This document shows, one piece after another, positions 1-9,403 of a stretch of 64,000 nt of DNA. The notes beneath the pieces are model-generated. The model saw only the letters and a list, made by a program, of their open reading frames with translations. It made no database searches and was not told where the DNA came from. Position 1 is the stretch's first letter; every line of letters begins with the position of its first letter. A program made the position numbers and the translations under genes. This stretch comes from Cyclobacteriaceae bacterium. Lineage in GTDB: Bacteria; Bacteroidota; Bacteroidia; Cytophagales; Cyclobacteriaceae. The stretch covers positions 170,512 to 234,511 of the forward strand of contig BPHC01000006.1 in NCBI GenBank assembly GCA_026003355.1, given 5' to 3'.

Positions 1-3000
1 GTACTCCATTCTTGTGCTTTCAGCCCCGCTGGGGTTATGGGCGCAGGGGGTTACCACTTCCACCATTATCGGAAAGGTAAGTGGTGCAAATGGTGATCCG
101 CTTCCCGGTGCTTCGGTTCTGGCTGTTCATGAGCCTTCGGGCACCCGTTATGGAGCGGCCACTCAGGCCGATGGCCGTTTTACCATTCCTGGTATGCGGG
201 TAGGAGGACCCTACACAATAACCATTTCTTTTGTGGGCTATCAAACCCAGAAAATCGAAAATATTTACCTTACACTGGGTGTGGCCACCGATATACCCGT
301 AACCCTTCAGGAAGAAGGTACTGAACTGAGCGAAATTGTTATTACGGGCGACCGGTCAACGATTTTCAGTGCCGACCGTACGGGCGCTGCCACTTCCATC
401 AACAGGGAGAACATCAACGCCTTACCAACCATTTCGCGCAGAATCGGCGACTTTACCCGCCTTACGCCCCAGGCCTCCGGCAACAACTCGTTCGCCAACC
501 AGGACAACCGCCTGAACAACATTACGGTGGATGGTTCGTATTTTAACAACTCCTTCGGCCTGGCCGGCCAGCCCGGCGACCGCACCGGGGTTTCGCCCAT
601 TTCGCTGGATGCCATTGAGCAAATTCAGGTAAACATTGCGCCATACGATGTGCGCCAGGGTAACTTTGTAGGCGCAGGCGTAAATACCGTAACCCGCAGT
701 GGCACCAACACTTTCGAGGGCTCGGTTTATTATCTGTTCAGAAATGATAATCTGGTAGGCACCAAAGCCAAAGAACTTACTTTTGACCCTGGCAAATTCG
801 ACTACAAGCAAATTGGCGCCCGCCTGGGTGGACCAATCATTAAAGACAAGCTCTTTTTCTTCGCATCATTTGAAAACGAAAACCTTGTTCAGCCCGGCAC
901 TACTTTCGTGGCAAGAGATAATGCCGCTGACCCAATAGGGGGCAATGTGACCCGTGTGCTTAAATCAGACCTGGATGCTTTAAGCAATTATCTTTTCACT
1001 CAATACGGATATGTTACCGGTCCCTATCAGGGATACGACCACGAAACACCGGCAACCAAATACCTGATTAAGCTGGACTACAATCTGAACGAAAATAACA
1101 AACTAAGCCTGCGTTACAACCACCTTGACTCCAAAACCGATGTGCTGCTTTCCAACTCATCATCGTTAGGATTTGGCAACCGCAGATCCAACCTCGATGC
1201 ACTGAACTTCCAGAACTCAAATTATATCATTCTGGAGAATATCCGGTCTATTGTAGCGGAGTGGAACAGCCGCATTGGCGACAATATGTCTAACAATCTT
1301 ATAATTGGTTATACCTATCAGGATGAGAGCCGCGACTCAAGGGGTACTTTCTTTCCGTTTGTGGATATTCTTGAGTCAGGAACCACCTACACGTCCTTTG
1401 GTTTTGAGCCCTTTACCCCCAACAACGAATTGCGGTACAAAACATTCCAGTTGCAGGATAACTTTATATTATATAAAGGAGAGCACACCCTTACCTTTGG
1501 CCTGAGTGCCGAACGTTATGAGTCGGAGAACGTGTTCTTTCCGGGCTCGCAGAGCGTTTATGTTTATAACAGCCTGGCCGATTTTTATGCCGATACCGAT
1601 GCCGACCCGCTTAACAACCCTACCCTTAGGCGTTTTCAGGTTCGCTGGTCCAATATTCCCGGCCTTGAAAAACCCGTTCAGCCTTTAAAAGTGTTTTACA
1701 CCGGCATTTACGGCCAGGATGAGTGGCGGGTTAATTCCAAACTCAACCTTACACTGGGTCTTCGTGTTGATGTACCCTTCTTTGGCAAAACCGGTTACCG
1801 GAACGAAGAGGTGGAAACCTTTACCTTTAAAGACGAAAACGGAAACGATGTTACCTATAGAACCGATAAACTGCCTGATCCGAAACCACTGTTCTCACCC
1901 CGCCTTGGCTTTAACTACGATGTAAAGGGCGATCGCACCACGCAAATCCGCGGGGGTACCGGCATCTTCACCAGCCGACCGGCCTACGTGTGGATAAGCA
2001 ACCAGATTGGCAACAACGGTATCCTTACAGGATTTGAGCGTTTAGACAACACTACTGCAAGGCCATTTAATCCGGACCCGAACTTCTACAAGCCAGCAAC
2101 GGTAACCGGGGCCCCGGCTGCCTCATATGAGCTGGCCCTTACAGACCCTGACTTTAAGTTTCCGCAAATCTGGAGAACCAATTTGGCCGTTGACCAGAAA
2201 CTGCCTTTCGGTTTTATAGGCACCCTGGATCTGATTTACAGCCGTGATGTAAACGGCATTTACTACATCAACGCCAACCTGGCCGATCCTACCTCAAACT
2301 TTACCGGTGCCGATACGCGGCCGCGGTACGCTGCCAACCCGGCCAACCGCATCGTTGCAAAAATTGATAATGCCATTGTACTTAAAAACCAGAACGTAGG
2401 TTATGCGTACAATATCTCGGCCTCTATTGAAAGACCGTTCAGCAACGGCTTGTACTTTAAAGCAGGCTATAACTACGGTATTTCCAAAAACACCGTTGAT
2501 CCGGGCAGCATTGCTTTCGGCTCCTGGAACAACAACCCGCATACGGGCAATCCGAATAACCCTGGTCGCAGCTTTTCTGCCAACAGTGCAGGACATCGCG
2601 TGTTTTTAGCGGCCACCTATTCGTTTAAGTTTGGCACCACCGTATCGCTGTTCTGGGAAGGATTCAATGCCGGTAACGGATCGTATGTATTCTCAGGAGA
2701 TTTGAACCGCGATGGCGGTACAGCAAACGATTTGATTTACATACCGCGCGATGTTAGCGAAATGAACTTTGAAGCATATACCGCCTCCAGCAGAACCTTT
2801 ACCGTTGCCGAGCAACAGGCTGCCTGGGAAGCATTTATACAACAGGATAAATACCTGAGCGCAAACCGCGGCAAGTATGCCGAACGGGGGGCTGTTTTTC
2901 TGCCCATGGTATATCGTGCCGACTTTAGCCTGCAGCAGAACATTGTTAAAAACATAGGTAAAAACAAAAACACCCTGCAATTGCGCATAGATATTCTTAA

Positions 3001-3238
3001 CGTAGGTAACCTGTTAAACAAAAACTGGGGTGTTGGCCAGGCCTTTGTTACCACCACACCGCTTATTGCACGTGGTGTTGATGTAGACGGTAAGGCCCTG
3101 TACAGGTTGCGCAATTTTGGCAACCTGCTGCTGGGCGAAACCGCTCCGGGCGAACTTAATCCCAAGTCGTTCCAGCAAACACTTGGCGTTGCAGATGTTT
3201 ATCGCATACAATTTGGTGTTCGGTACAGCTTTAACTAA
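1..3238 (+). CDS. TonB-dependent receptor, Oar-like (5' end cut by the window edge)
   Basis: Outer-membrane beta-barrel receptor that would import a large ligand using TonB energy. The reading frame is open to the left edge (codons start at base 2), and the visible N-terminus YSILVLSAPLGLWAQG is the end of a signal peptide, so the true start lies just outside. About residues 18-100 form a carboxypeptidase-regulatory-like beta sandwich (GKVSGANGDPLPGASV ... FVGYQTQKIENI). A plug follows (RIGDFTRLTPQASG, NNITVDGS), then a long barrel ending in YRIQFGVRYSFN. At roughly 1,075 residues with this plug, and with no SusD-like partner downstream, it resembles the Oar/OmpA-type receptors and not SusC. 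The ligand cannot be inferred. Confidence 0.9.
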   Translation, partial: YSILVLSAPLGLWAQGVTTSTIIGKVSGANGDPLPGASVLAVHEPSGTRYGAATQADGRFTIPGMRVGGPYTITISFVGYQTQKIENIYLTLGVATDIPVTLQEEGTELSEIVITGDRSTIFSADRTGAATSINRENINALPTISRRIGDFTRLTPQASGNNSFANQDNRLNNITVDGSYFNNSFGLAGQPGDRTGVSPISLDAIEQIQVNIAPYDVRQGNFVGAGVNTVTRSGTNTFEGSVYYLFRNDNLVGTKAKELTFDPGKFDYKQIGARLGGPIIKDKLFFFASFENENLVQPGTTFVARDNAADPIGGNVTRVLKSDLDALSNYLFTQYGYVTGPYQGYDHETPATKYLIKLDYNLNENNKLSLRYNHLDSKTDVLLSNSSSLGFGNRRSNLDALNFQNSNYIILENIRSIVAEWNSRIGDNMSNNLIIGYTYQDESRDSRGTFFPFVDILESGTTYTSFGFEPFTPNNELRYKTFQLQDNFILYKGEHTLTFGLSAERYESENVFFPGSQSVYVYNSLADFYADTDADPLNNPTLRRFQVRWSNIPGLEKPVQPLKVFYTGIYGQDEWRVNSKLNLTLGLRVDVPFFGKTGYRNEEVETFTFKDENGNDVTYRTDKLPDPKPLFSPRLGFNYDVKGDRTTQIRGGTGIFTSRPAYVWISNQIGNNGILTGFERLDNTTARPFNPDPNFYKPATVTGAPAASYELALTDPDFKFPQIWRTNLAVDQKLPFGFIGTLDLIYSRDVNGIYYINANLADPTSNFTGADTRPRYAANPANRIVAKIDNAIVLKNQNVGYAYNISASIERPFSNGLYFKAGYNYGISKNTVDPGSIAFGSWNNNPHTGNPNNPGRSFSANSAGHRVFLAATYSFKFGTTVSLFWEGFNAGNGSYVFSGDLNRDGGTANDLIYIPRDVSEMNFEAYTASSRTFTVAEQQAAWEAFIQQDKYLSANRGKYAERGAVFLPMVYRADFSLQQNIVKNIGKNKNTLQLRIDILNVGNLLNKNWGVGQAFVTTTPLIARGVDVDGKALYRLRNFGNLLLGETAPGELNPKSFQQTLGVADVYRIQFGVRYSFN

Positions 3239-3258
3239 GCTTTAAAACCAACCATTTC

Positions 3259-3286
3259 AAAAAAGAGGCCTGCGGGCCTCTTTTTT
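3259..3286 (+). terminator. Rho-independent terminator after the TonB receptor
   Basis: A perfect stem, AAAAGAGGCC paired with GGCCTCTTTT around a TGCG loop, extended by flanking A:T pairs and followed by a T-rich tract. It starts 21 bases after the receptor stop codon. The A-run before the stem could also make it work weakly in the opposite direction. Confidence 0.9.
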
Positions 3287-3315
3287 GTTTTCCTGCTTTT
3301 GGTTATTTTTCTATT

Positions 3316-4738
3316 GTGATACACCGCAAAACACCTTTTCTTTTGGCGCTGCTGCTGTTTCCGGGCAGTTGCAACCAGGTGTCGTCTGCCCTGCAGGGTC
3401 CGGAACCCCTGCCCGACCTGGCTGCAATTAAACAACGCGGATACATCACCGCCCTGGTAGACAATAACTCCTACAGCTATTTTATTTACAGAGGCCAGCC
3501 TATGGGCTTCGAGTACGAGCTGCTGCAGCTTTTGGCTAAGTACCTGCAGGTAGACCTGCACCTCAGGCTGGGCTCAGGCATTGAAACAGGTATAGAAAAG
3601 TTAAACCGGGGAGAAGTGGATATACTGGCTTATCCGTTAACCGTTACGCTGGAACGCACCCGCATGGTTCATTTTATTAGACCATTATTTGAATCGCAAC
3701 AGGTGCTGGTACAGCGCAAGCCTGCCAACTGGCAAACCCTTACGGCCGATGATATAGACCGCCAGCTTATACGCAAACCCGCTGACCTTATTGGTAAAGA
3801 AGTGTACGTAATGCACAACTCCAGCTTTGCGCAGCGGCTGCGCAATCTTTCGGAAGAAACAGGTGGCGAAATAATAGTTCGCGAAGACAGTGCCAATGCC
3901 ACCAGCGAGTCGTTAATACAGGCTGTTGCCGAAGGACGAATTGATTATACCGTTACAGACAGCTACCTGGCAGAGGTAAATGCCGTGTTATACCCAAACC
4001 TGGACATTGCAACCATCCTTAGCCTGCCCCAGCAAATTGCCTGGGCAGTACGGCACACTGCCCCGCAACTGCTGGAAGCTGTAAACCTATGGCTGGCCCG
4101 GATTAAAAAAGAGCCAACCTTTATGGTTATTTACAACCGGTATTTTAAAAGTCCCCGCACCTTGCAGCAAAAAATTCAAAGCGATTATTCATCGCTGGGT
4201 GGCAATAAAATTTCGCCCTACGACCGCTGGATAAAAGAAGGGGCCGAGCGTTTGAACTGGGACTGGCGGCTGCTGGCGGCAGTTATTTATCAGGAATCAC
4301 GTTTCGACCCCAACGCTGAATCCTGGGCCGGAGCTGTGGGCCTCATGCAGCTTATGCCCGAAACAGCCGCGCAGTACGGGGTGTCGAACCCGCTGGACCC
4401 TGCCCAGAACATTCGTGCAGGAGTTAAGTTTTTAAAACATCTGCAGCAATACTGGATAAAGGAAAACGTAGCCGAAGAAGATCTGATTAAGTTTGTGCTG
4501 GCCAGTTACAATGCCGGCCTGTCGCATATTATCGATGCCCGCAAGCTTACCCATAAAATACGGAGGCAACCCGGCCACTTGGGCCGATGTGGAATTTTAC
4601 CTGCTTAAAAAATCCGATCCCAAATATTATAAAGACCCTGTTGTAATGGCCGGATATTGCCTGTGCACTGAGCCTGTTAATTACATAAAAGAGGTACTGC
4701 GGATGTTTGAAGTGTACTCGCAGCATATCAGCGCCTGA
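3316..4738 (+). CDS. mltF: Membrane-bound lytic murein transglycosylase F, broken by a frameshift
   Basis: Cleaves the MurNAc-GlcNAc bond of peptidoglycan from the periplasmic side. A GTG start gives a short hydrophobic leader ending in a Cys (LLLFPGSC), a possible lipoprotein signal. Residues about 35-275 are a solute-binding family 3 domain; from about 295 comes a lytic transglycosylase domain with the catalytic Glu in AVIYQESRFDP and the typical GLMQLMPETA. After HK the frame is lost, but the +1 frame continues as KYGGNPATWADVEFYLLKKS and on to GYCLCTEPVNYIKEVL, the usual MltF C-terminus. Removing one A from the AAAA run at 4555-4558 restores a 473-residue protein of family length. I infer a consensus error; a real recent mutation is the alternative. 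Confidence 0.88.
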
Positions 4739-4743
4739 TGCGG

Positions 4744-5253
4744 CTACCGGAACTTGGGCTCTTCGATGGGTGTACGCTCAAGTCCGCTGAAATTCATCCC
4801 GGAAAGGATAGCGTTCAGAACCGACTCATCGGCATTTTCGCAGGTAATGTTCAGAAAAAACCGCATGTTAATACCCAACGCTATTCTGCAGGTACTTCCA
4901 TCCAGTTGCCTCCGATAGTAGTCGTACCGGTTACCGGAGCGGGTTGTGCTGCCTTCAGCCACATTATCAACCGGTGATATGCCGGTGTTTGATGCCTGGC
5001 TGTACATAATCAGTGCATTGTTGTAATCAAACAACAGAATTTTAATTTTTTGCCGGGCCCGGGCAAAACTTCGCTCAGCCATTGAATAAGAAAGCGTACC
5101 TATTTTAATGGTTCTGGCTACCGGCTCTCCCGCCGGTTTAAATCCTTCTACCGTTGTGGGTATAAGTTTCAGCAGCTCTTCGGGCGCCAGCACAGGACGG
5201 TCCTGTGCCCACACCATCGGACTGACTGCCATGAAAAATACCAACCGGAACAT
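4744..5253 (-). CDS. Hypothetical secreted protein
   Basis: A 169-residue protein with a signal peptide (MFRLVFFMAVSPMVWA, cleavage likely before QDRP). The mature part has EELLKLIPTTVEGFKPAGEP near its N-terminus and an alternating beta-like C-terminal half with two Cys (TCRIALGIN, NITCENADES). I do not recognise the family. It is convergent with mltF, leaving only 5 bases between the stops, and lies 51 bases after kmo on the same strand, so it may be the last gene of the kynurenine transcript. No link to that pathway is visible in its sequence. Confidence 0.7.
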   Translation of the reverse strand: MFRLVFFMAVSPMVWAQDRPVLAPEELLKLIPTTVEGFKPAGEPVARTIKIGTLSYSMAERSFARARQKIKILLFDYNNALIMYSQASNTGISPVDNVAEGSTTRSGNRYDYYRRQLDGSTCRIALGINMRFFLNITCENADESVLNAILSGMNFSGLERTPIEEPKFR

Positions 5254-5304
5254 ACTGAGGTTCTATCAAATATAAAACCTCTCTTCTAAATTACCATTAT
5301 CCTC

Positions 5305-6630
5305 CTACAGCCGGCTAACGATGGACTGGAAATCCAGTTGTTCCCAGGTACGGGCAATGCCGGGGGTGCGCATTACCTCGTCCATAATGGCCTGTTGTTT
5401 TTGGCCAACTTCAAGTGCATAAGCATAAGGCAGGTCATCGCAAAAAGTAACCATGGTATAGAGGGGTATCCACCTGTCGGGATAAAGGTCATGCAGTCGG
5501 GCCTCAATTTTTTTGCGAAGCAAAAAATCATCATCGGCTACGCGGTCGCGCATCTCCACAAAATTATCCAGCGCCAGCTGTGCTATAGCATCGGCATCGG
5601 GTTTGCGCAATTTTTCAAATTCGGGCAGCACATGTTTCCAGTTATCATCATACTGGTTAAGCAGGTCGTTAAGAATACGGCAGTCTTCAAAACCGGCATT
5701 CATACCCTGCCCGTAAAAAGGTACTATGGCATGCGCTGCATCGCCTATAAGCAGGGTACTGTGGCGATGCCAGGGAAAACACTGTATGGTAACCAGCGAT
5801 CCGGTGGGGTTGTCGCGAAAATCTTCTGCAAGGGCCGGCATAAGCGGTACGGCATCGGGGAAGTGTTGGCTGAAAAATGCTTTTACATCTTCCGGTTTTT
5901 TAAGTTTTTTAAACGATTCTGCTCCTTCGAAAGGAAGAAAGAGGGTACAGGTAAATGATTTATCAGGATTGGGCAGGGCTATAAGCATAAAGCTTTTGCG
6001 CGGCCAGATGTGGAGGGCATTTGGTTCAAGCTGAAAGTCACCGCTGTCGGATGGCGGAATACGCAGCTCTTTGTAACCGTGTTCAATGTAGCTTTGGCGA
6101 AGCTCGAATCTGTCGGTTTGCTGCATGGCCAGCCGCACAGCTGAAAAGGCGCCATCGGCACCGATAATCACATCGAACGTTTTATGCTGCACAGCCTGAT
6201 GGTGCTGAAGGGTGAGCCCGGTTTTTTGAAAATCCACATGAAGGCAGCGGTGTTCAAAGAAAAATTCTGCTCCGGCCTTTTCGGCTTCGGTAAGCAGCAC
6301 TGTATTGAGGCCGCCACGCGACACGGAGTTAATGTATTGTCCGTCTTTTCCGTAGGGCTGAAACACCTGTTTATCATCATGTATCATGCGGCCGTGCATG
6401 GGTATGGCATTCTTTTTCAGCATGGCGGCCAGCCCCACTTCGCTGAGTGCGCGTATGCCGCGGTTGCTCAGTGCCAGGTTAATGGAACGTCCGCCTTCGA
6501 TAAGGTGTTTGCGCATGTCGGGCCGGCGTTCGAATACGGAAACGCGGTAGCCGCGACGGGCCAGATAAATGGCCAGGAGCGAGCCAACCAGTCCGGCCCC
6601 TACAATGGCAATATGGTGCTGATGCCTCAT
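5305..6630 (-). CDS. kmo: Kynurenine 3-monooxygenase
   Basis: FAD enzyme that hydroxylates L-kynurenine to 3-hydroxykynurenine with NADPH and O2. The 441-residue length fits the family. It has the Rossmann FAD motif at the start (IVGAGLVGSLLAIYLARRG), the RSINLALSNRGI segment typical of Kmo, and the second flavin motif GDAAHAIVPFYGQGMNAG at about residue 310. No C-terminal membrane anchor of the mitochondrial type is seen. It lies 45 bases downstream of kynU on the same strand and almost certainly shares its transcript. Confidence 0.94.
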   Translation of the reverse strand: MRHQHHIAIVGAGLVGSLLAIYLARRGYRVSVFERRPDMRKHLIEGGRSINLALSNRGIRALSEVGLAAMLKKNAIPMHGRMIHDDKQVFQPYGKDGQYINSVSRGGLNTVLLTEAEKAGAEFFFEHRCLHVDFQKTGLTLQHHQAVQHKTFDVIIGADGAFSAVRLAMQQTDRFELRQSYIEHGYKELRIPPSDSGDFQLEPNALHIWPRKSFMLIALPNPDKSFTCTLFLPFEGAESFKKLKKPEDVKAFFSQHFPDAVPLMPALAEDFRDNPTGSLVTIQCFPWHRHSTLLIGDAAHAIVPFYGQGMNAGFEDCRILNDLLNQYDDNWKHVLPEFEKLRKPDADAIAQLALDNFVEMRDRVADDDFLLRKKIEARLHDLYPDRWIPLYTMVTFCDDLPYAYALEVGQKQQAIMDEVMRTPGIARTWEQLDFQSIVSRL

Positions 6631-6675
6631 GAGCCGGAATATAGCAGATTAACGGAAAAATGGCGCTGATTCTGG

Positions 6676-7944
6676 TCAGCTGGTTTTGAGGGCATTCCGG
6701 AAGATTTTCGCAAACCGGTACACTTCTTCGAAGGTATTGTAGAGGGGCACTGGCGCGAGCCGGATTACATCCGGCTCGCGCCAGTCGGCCATCACCCCCG
6801 ACTTCAGCAGCTTTCTGTAAACCTCCCTGCCTTTGCGCTTCATCAGCACCGAAAGCTGGCAGCCACGTTCATCGGCACCGGAAGGAGTAATTATACAAAA
6901 GTTCTTTTCGCCCATTTCTTTTAACAGGTATTCCAGGTAACCCGTAAGCAAAATACTTTTTCTGCGCAGCGGCTTTAACCCGGCCTTATTGAAAATTTCA
7001 AGGGCAGCCAGTTGTGCTGCTCCGGCCAGCACCGGAAAGTTCGAAACCTGCCAGCCTTCGGCCCCTGCCATTGCTTTAAAACCACGCCGCATTTTAAAAC
7101 GCTCGGCTTCTTCATGACCCCACCAGCCCGCAAAGCGGGGCAGTGAAAAATTCCTGCCGTGCCGCTCATGAACAAATGCACCGGCCACGCTTCCCGGCCC
7201 GGAGTTCAGGTATTTGTAACTGCACCACACGGCAAAGTCAACGTCATCGTCATGGAGGTTAAGGGGAACATTTCCCACAGCATGAGCCAGGTCGAAACCG
7301 GCAACTGCACCAACGGCATGTGCAGCACGGGTTATGGCCGGAATGTTAAAAAACTGGCCGGTATAATATTGTACCCCGCTAAATAACACCAGGGCCAACG
7401 ATGGACCGTTGTCTTCAATGGCCTTCACAATATCATCCGTTCGCAGGGTATACTCACCTGGCCGGGGCCTGAGTTCAATCCACGCCCGGGCCGGGTCGTA
7501 CCCATGAAAGCGGAGTTGTGATTCGATGGCGTACATATCAGAAGAGAAAGCTCCGGCCTCGCTTAATATTTTAAAACGCGTAGCTGTAGGCCGGTAAAAA
7601 GACACCATAAGCAGATGCAGGTTTACCGTAAGCTGATTCATGGCCACCACTTCGTGCGGCTTTGCACCTGTTAACTTTGCCAGGTTACGGGTAAAAAATT
7701 TATGGTAATGCAGCCAGGGTCGCTTTGCATGCAAATGCCCATCTACACCCAGCCGCGCCCAATCGTTTAACTCCTGTTTTACAAATGCTGCCGCACCAAC
7801 AGGCTGCAGTCCCAGCGAATTACCGGTAAAGTAAATAACCGGCCTGCCGCTATGGCGCGGAATGCGAAAACTTTTGCGATACGTGCGCAGGGGGTCCTGC
7901 CGATCCAGCGTATGGGCAAATGCCAGGCTGTTTTCGAATTTCAT
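6676..7944 (-). CDS. kynU: Kynureninase
   Basis: PLP enzyme that cleaves 3-hydroxykynurenine (or kynurenine) to 3-hydroxyanthranilate (or anthranilate) and alanine. 422 residues. The PLP lysine is in the conserved WCSYKYLNSGPG. The N-terminus carries YFTGNSLGLQP and the mid part GFDLAHAVGNVPL, both typical of the family. It sits between haaO (46 bases upstream) and kmo (45 bases downstream), so enzyme order and pathway order agree. Confidence 0.95.
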   Translation of the reverse strand: MKFENSLAFAHTLDRQDPLRTYRKSFRIPRHSGRPVIYFTGNSLGLQPVGAAAFVKQELNDWARLGVDGHLHAKRPWLHYHKFFTRNLAKLTGAKPHEVVAMNQLTVNLHLLMVSFYRPTATRFKILSEAGAFSSDMYAIESQLRFHGYDPARAWIELRPRPGEYTLRTDDIVKAIEDNGPSLALVLFSGVQYYTGQFFNIPAITRAAHAVGAVAGFDLAHAVGNVPLNLHDDDVDFAVWCSYKYLNSGPGSVAGAFVHERHGRNFSLPRFAGWWGHEEAERFKMRRGFKAMAGAEGWQVSNFPVLAGAAQLAALEIFNKAGLKPLRRKSILLTGYLEYLLKEMGEKNFCIITPSGADERGCQLSVLMKRKGREVYRKLLKSGVMADWREPDVIRLAPVPLYNTFEEVYRFAKIFRNALKTS

Positions 7945-7990
7945 TAGAAGGAAAAAAATTAATCAAAACTGTGGCTCTGTGCCCTTACTT

Positions 7991-8521
7991 TTAAATAAAC
8001 CTCGGATCGGCTTCCATTACCGTTCCGCATTTTTTACAGGTGCGCAGTTCAACGCTGCCGTAAAACTCCCGGAACCTCGGCAAAAAATCTTTTTCAATAT
8101 TTTCCAGATGGAAGCGGTATTCATGTAACAGGTTGTTGCAATTATCGCAATACCATTGCAGGCCATCCAGAATTTCGGGTTCGGGGCGCTTGCATTCAAT
8201 TACCAATCCTACTGTGTTGGCTGGTCTTTCCGGGCGATGGGGCACCCGCGCAGGCAGCAAAAACATTTCGCCTTCTTTTATCGGTATATCCACCGGTTTA
8301 CCATCTTCCTGAATGCGCACGTTAATGTCGCCTTCCAGCTGGTAAAACAACTCTTCTGTTTCGTTAAAATGATAGTCTTTTCGGGCATTGGGGCCACCCA
8401 CTATCATCACAATATAGTCGCCCGCATCGGAATAGAGGTTTTTGTTGCCCACCGGTGGCTTAAGCAAATCGCGGTTCCGGCGTATCCAATCCTGCAGATT
8501 AAACGGTCTTTGAATGGCCAT
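7991..8521 (-). CDS. haaO: 3-Hydroxyanthranilate 3,4-dioxygenase
   Basis: Cupin Fe(II) dioxygenase that opens 3-hydroxyanthranilate to 2-amino-3-carboxymuconate 6-semialdehyde, the branch point to quinolinate/NAD or to full degradation. 176 residues. Metal ligands are visible in YHFNETEELFYQLEG (His and Glu) and RVPHRPERP (His). The C-terminus has two CxxC pairs (WYCDNCNN and CKKCGTVME), the rubredoxin-like second iron site found in bacterial enzymes. It is the first gene of the minus-strand cluster; an 88-base gap separates it from the divergent SDR gene. Confidence 0.95.
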   Translation of the reverse strand: MAIQRPFNLQDWIRRNRDLLKPPVGNKNLYSDAGDYIVMIVGGPNARKDYHFNETEELFYQLEGDINVRIQEDGKPVDIPIKEGEMFLLPARVPHRPERPANTVGLVIECKRPEPEILDGLQWYCDNCNNLLHEYRFHLENIEKDFLPRFREFYGSVELRTCKKCGTVMEADPRFI

Positions 8522-8609
8522 GGGTAAAAATTGTTAACGTGGTTTCGGTTTGCACTTGCTAAATTACGGAAATCCCGCTTGGTTTACCGAACCTTAAAAA
8601 CAAACCGGC

Positions 8610-9398
8610 ATGAATCTGGATTTAACCGGCAAAAATGCGCTGGTTTGCGGAAGCACCCAGGGCATTGGCAGGGCAGCCGCTATTGAGCTGGCAAACCTTG
8701 GGGCTTCCGTAACCCTGTTTGCACGCAACACCGAAAAACTAAAAGAAACCCTTGCAGATCTGCCCGTACTGCACCGGCAACAGCAACATAATTTTCTTGC
8801 AGCCGACTTCCACTGGCCCGACCAGGTAGGAAAAACCATTGATGATTATGCCTCTGCCCAAACCATTCATATTCTGGTAAACAATACGGGCGGGCCACCC
8901 GGCGGTACGGCCATTGACGCCACTATTGATGACTACCGGATGGCCTTTAACAGCCACCTTATCTGTAACCAGCTTATTACGCAGGCGCTTGTGCCCGGCA
9001 TGAAAAAGGAAGGTTACGGGCGCATCATCAACATCATATCCACCTCTGTTAAGATGCCCATACGCGGACTGGGCGTGAGCAATACCATACGCGGTGCAGT
9101 GGCCAGCTGGGCCAAAACCCTGTCGCTGGAACTTGCACCCTTTGGCATTACGGTTAACAATGTGTTGCCGGGCGCTACCCAAACCGGCAGACTGGACAGC
9201 CTGATAAGCACCCGCGCAGCAAAACTCGGAATTAAAGAAGAGAAAGTAAGGCAGGAGATGATTCAGGAGATACCCGCAGGGCGCATTGGAAGACCGGAAG
9301 AAGTGGCCGCTGCCATAGCCTTTCTGGCCACACCCGCTGCCGCCTACATAAATGGCATTAACCTGCCCGTTGATGGCGGACGAACAGGATGTTTGTAA
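8610..9398 (+). CDS. Atypical short-chain dehydrogenase/reductase family protein
   Basis: Rossmann-fold SDR of 262 residues with the NAD(P) motif CGSTQGIGRA and a C-terminal PVDGGRTG. The NNAG motif is changed to NNTGGPPGG. At the position of the catalytic YxxxK the sequence is SNTIR (in GLGVSNTIRGAVASW), so the Tyr is Ser and the Lys is Arg, while an upstream Ser-rich stretch (IISTSVKM) is kept. This is a known SDR subgroup usually annotated as 3-oxoacyl-ACP reductase, but these changes argue against ordinary FabG chemistry. Its stop overlaps the first possible start of the downstream aldehyde dehydrogenase, so the two are one unit facing the kynurenine genes. A role in the lower kynurenine pathway is an inference from context. 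Confidence 0.85.
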   Translation: MNLDLTGKNALVCGSTQGIGRAAAIELANLGASVTLFARNTEKLKETLADLPVLHRQQQHNFLAADFHWPDQVGKTIDDYASAQTIHILVNNTGGPPGGTAIDATIDDYRMAFNSHLICNQLITQALVPGMKKEGYGRIINIISTSVKMPIRGLGVSNTIRGAVASWAKTLSLELAPFGITVNNVLPGATQTGRLDSLISTRAAKLGIKEEKVRQEMIQEIPAGRIGRPEEVAAAIAFLATPAAAYINGINLPVDGGRTGCL

Positions 9399-9403
9399 CT
9401 GGT

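Noticed and set aside
4555..4558. Programmed ribosomal frameshifting in mltF
   Set aside because: The AAAA site has no heptameric slippery sequence or nearby pseudoknot, MltF is not known to use frameshifting, and the same kind of one-base excess occurs in many other genes here.
5338..5958. Long plus-strand open frame opposite kmo
   Set aside because: Antisense shadow of a well-conserved gene with no protein-like features; the same holds for other long antisense frames over gltB, clpC and murQ.
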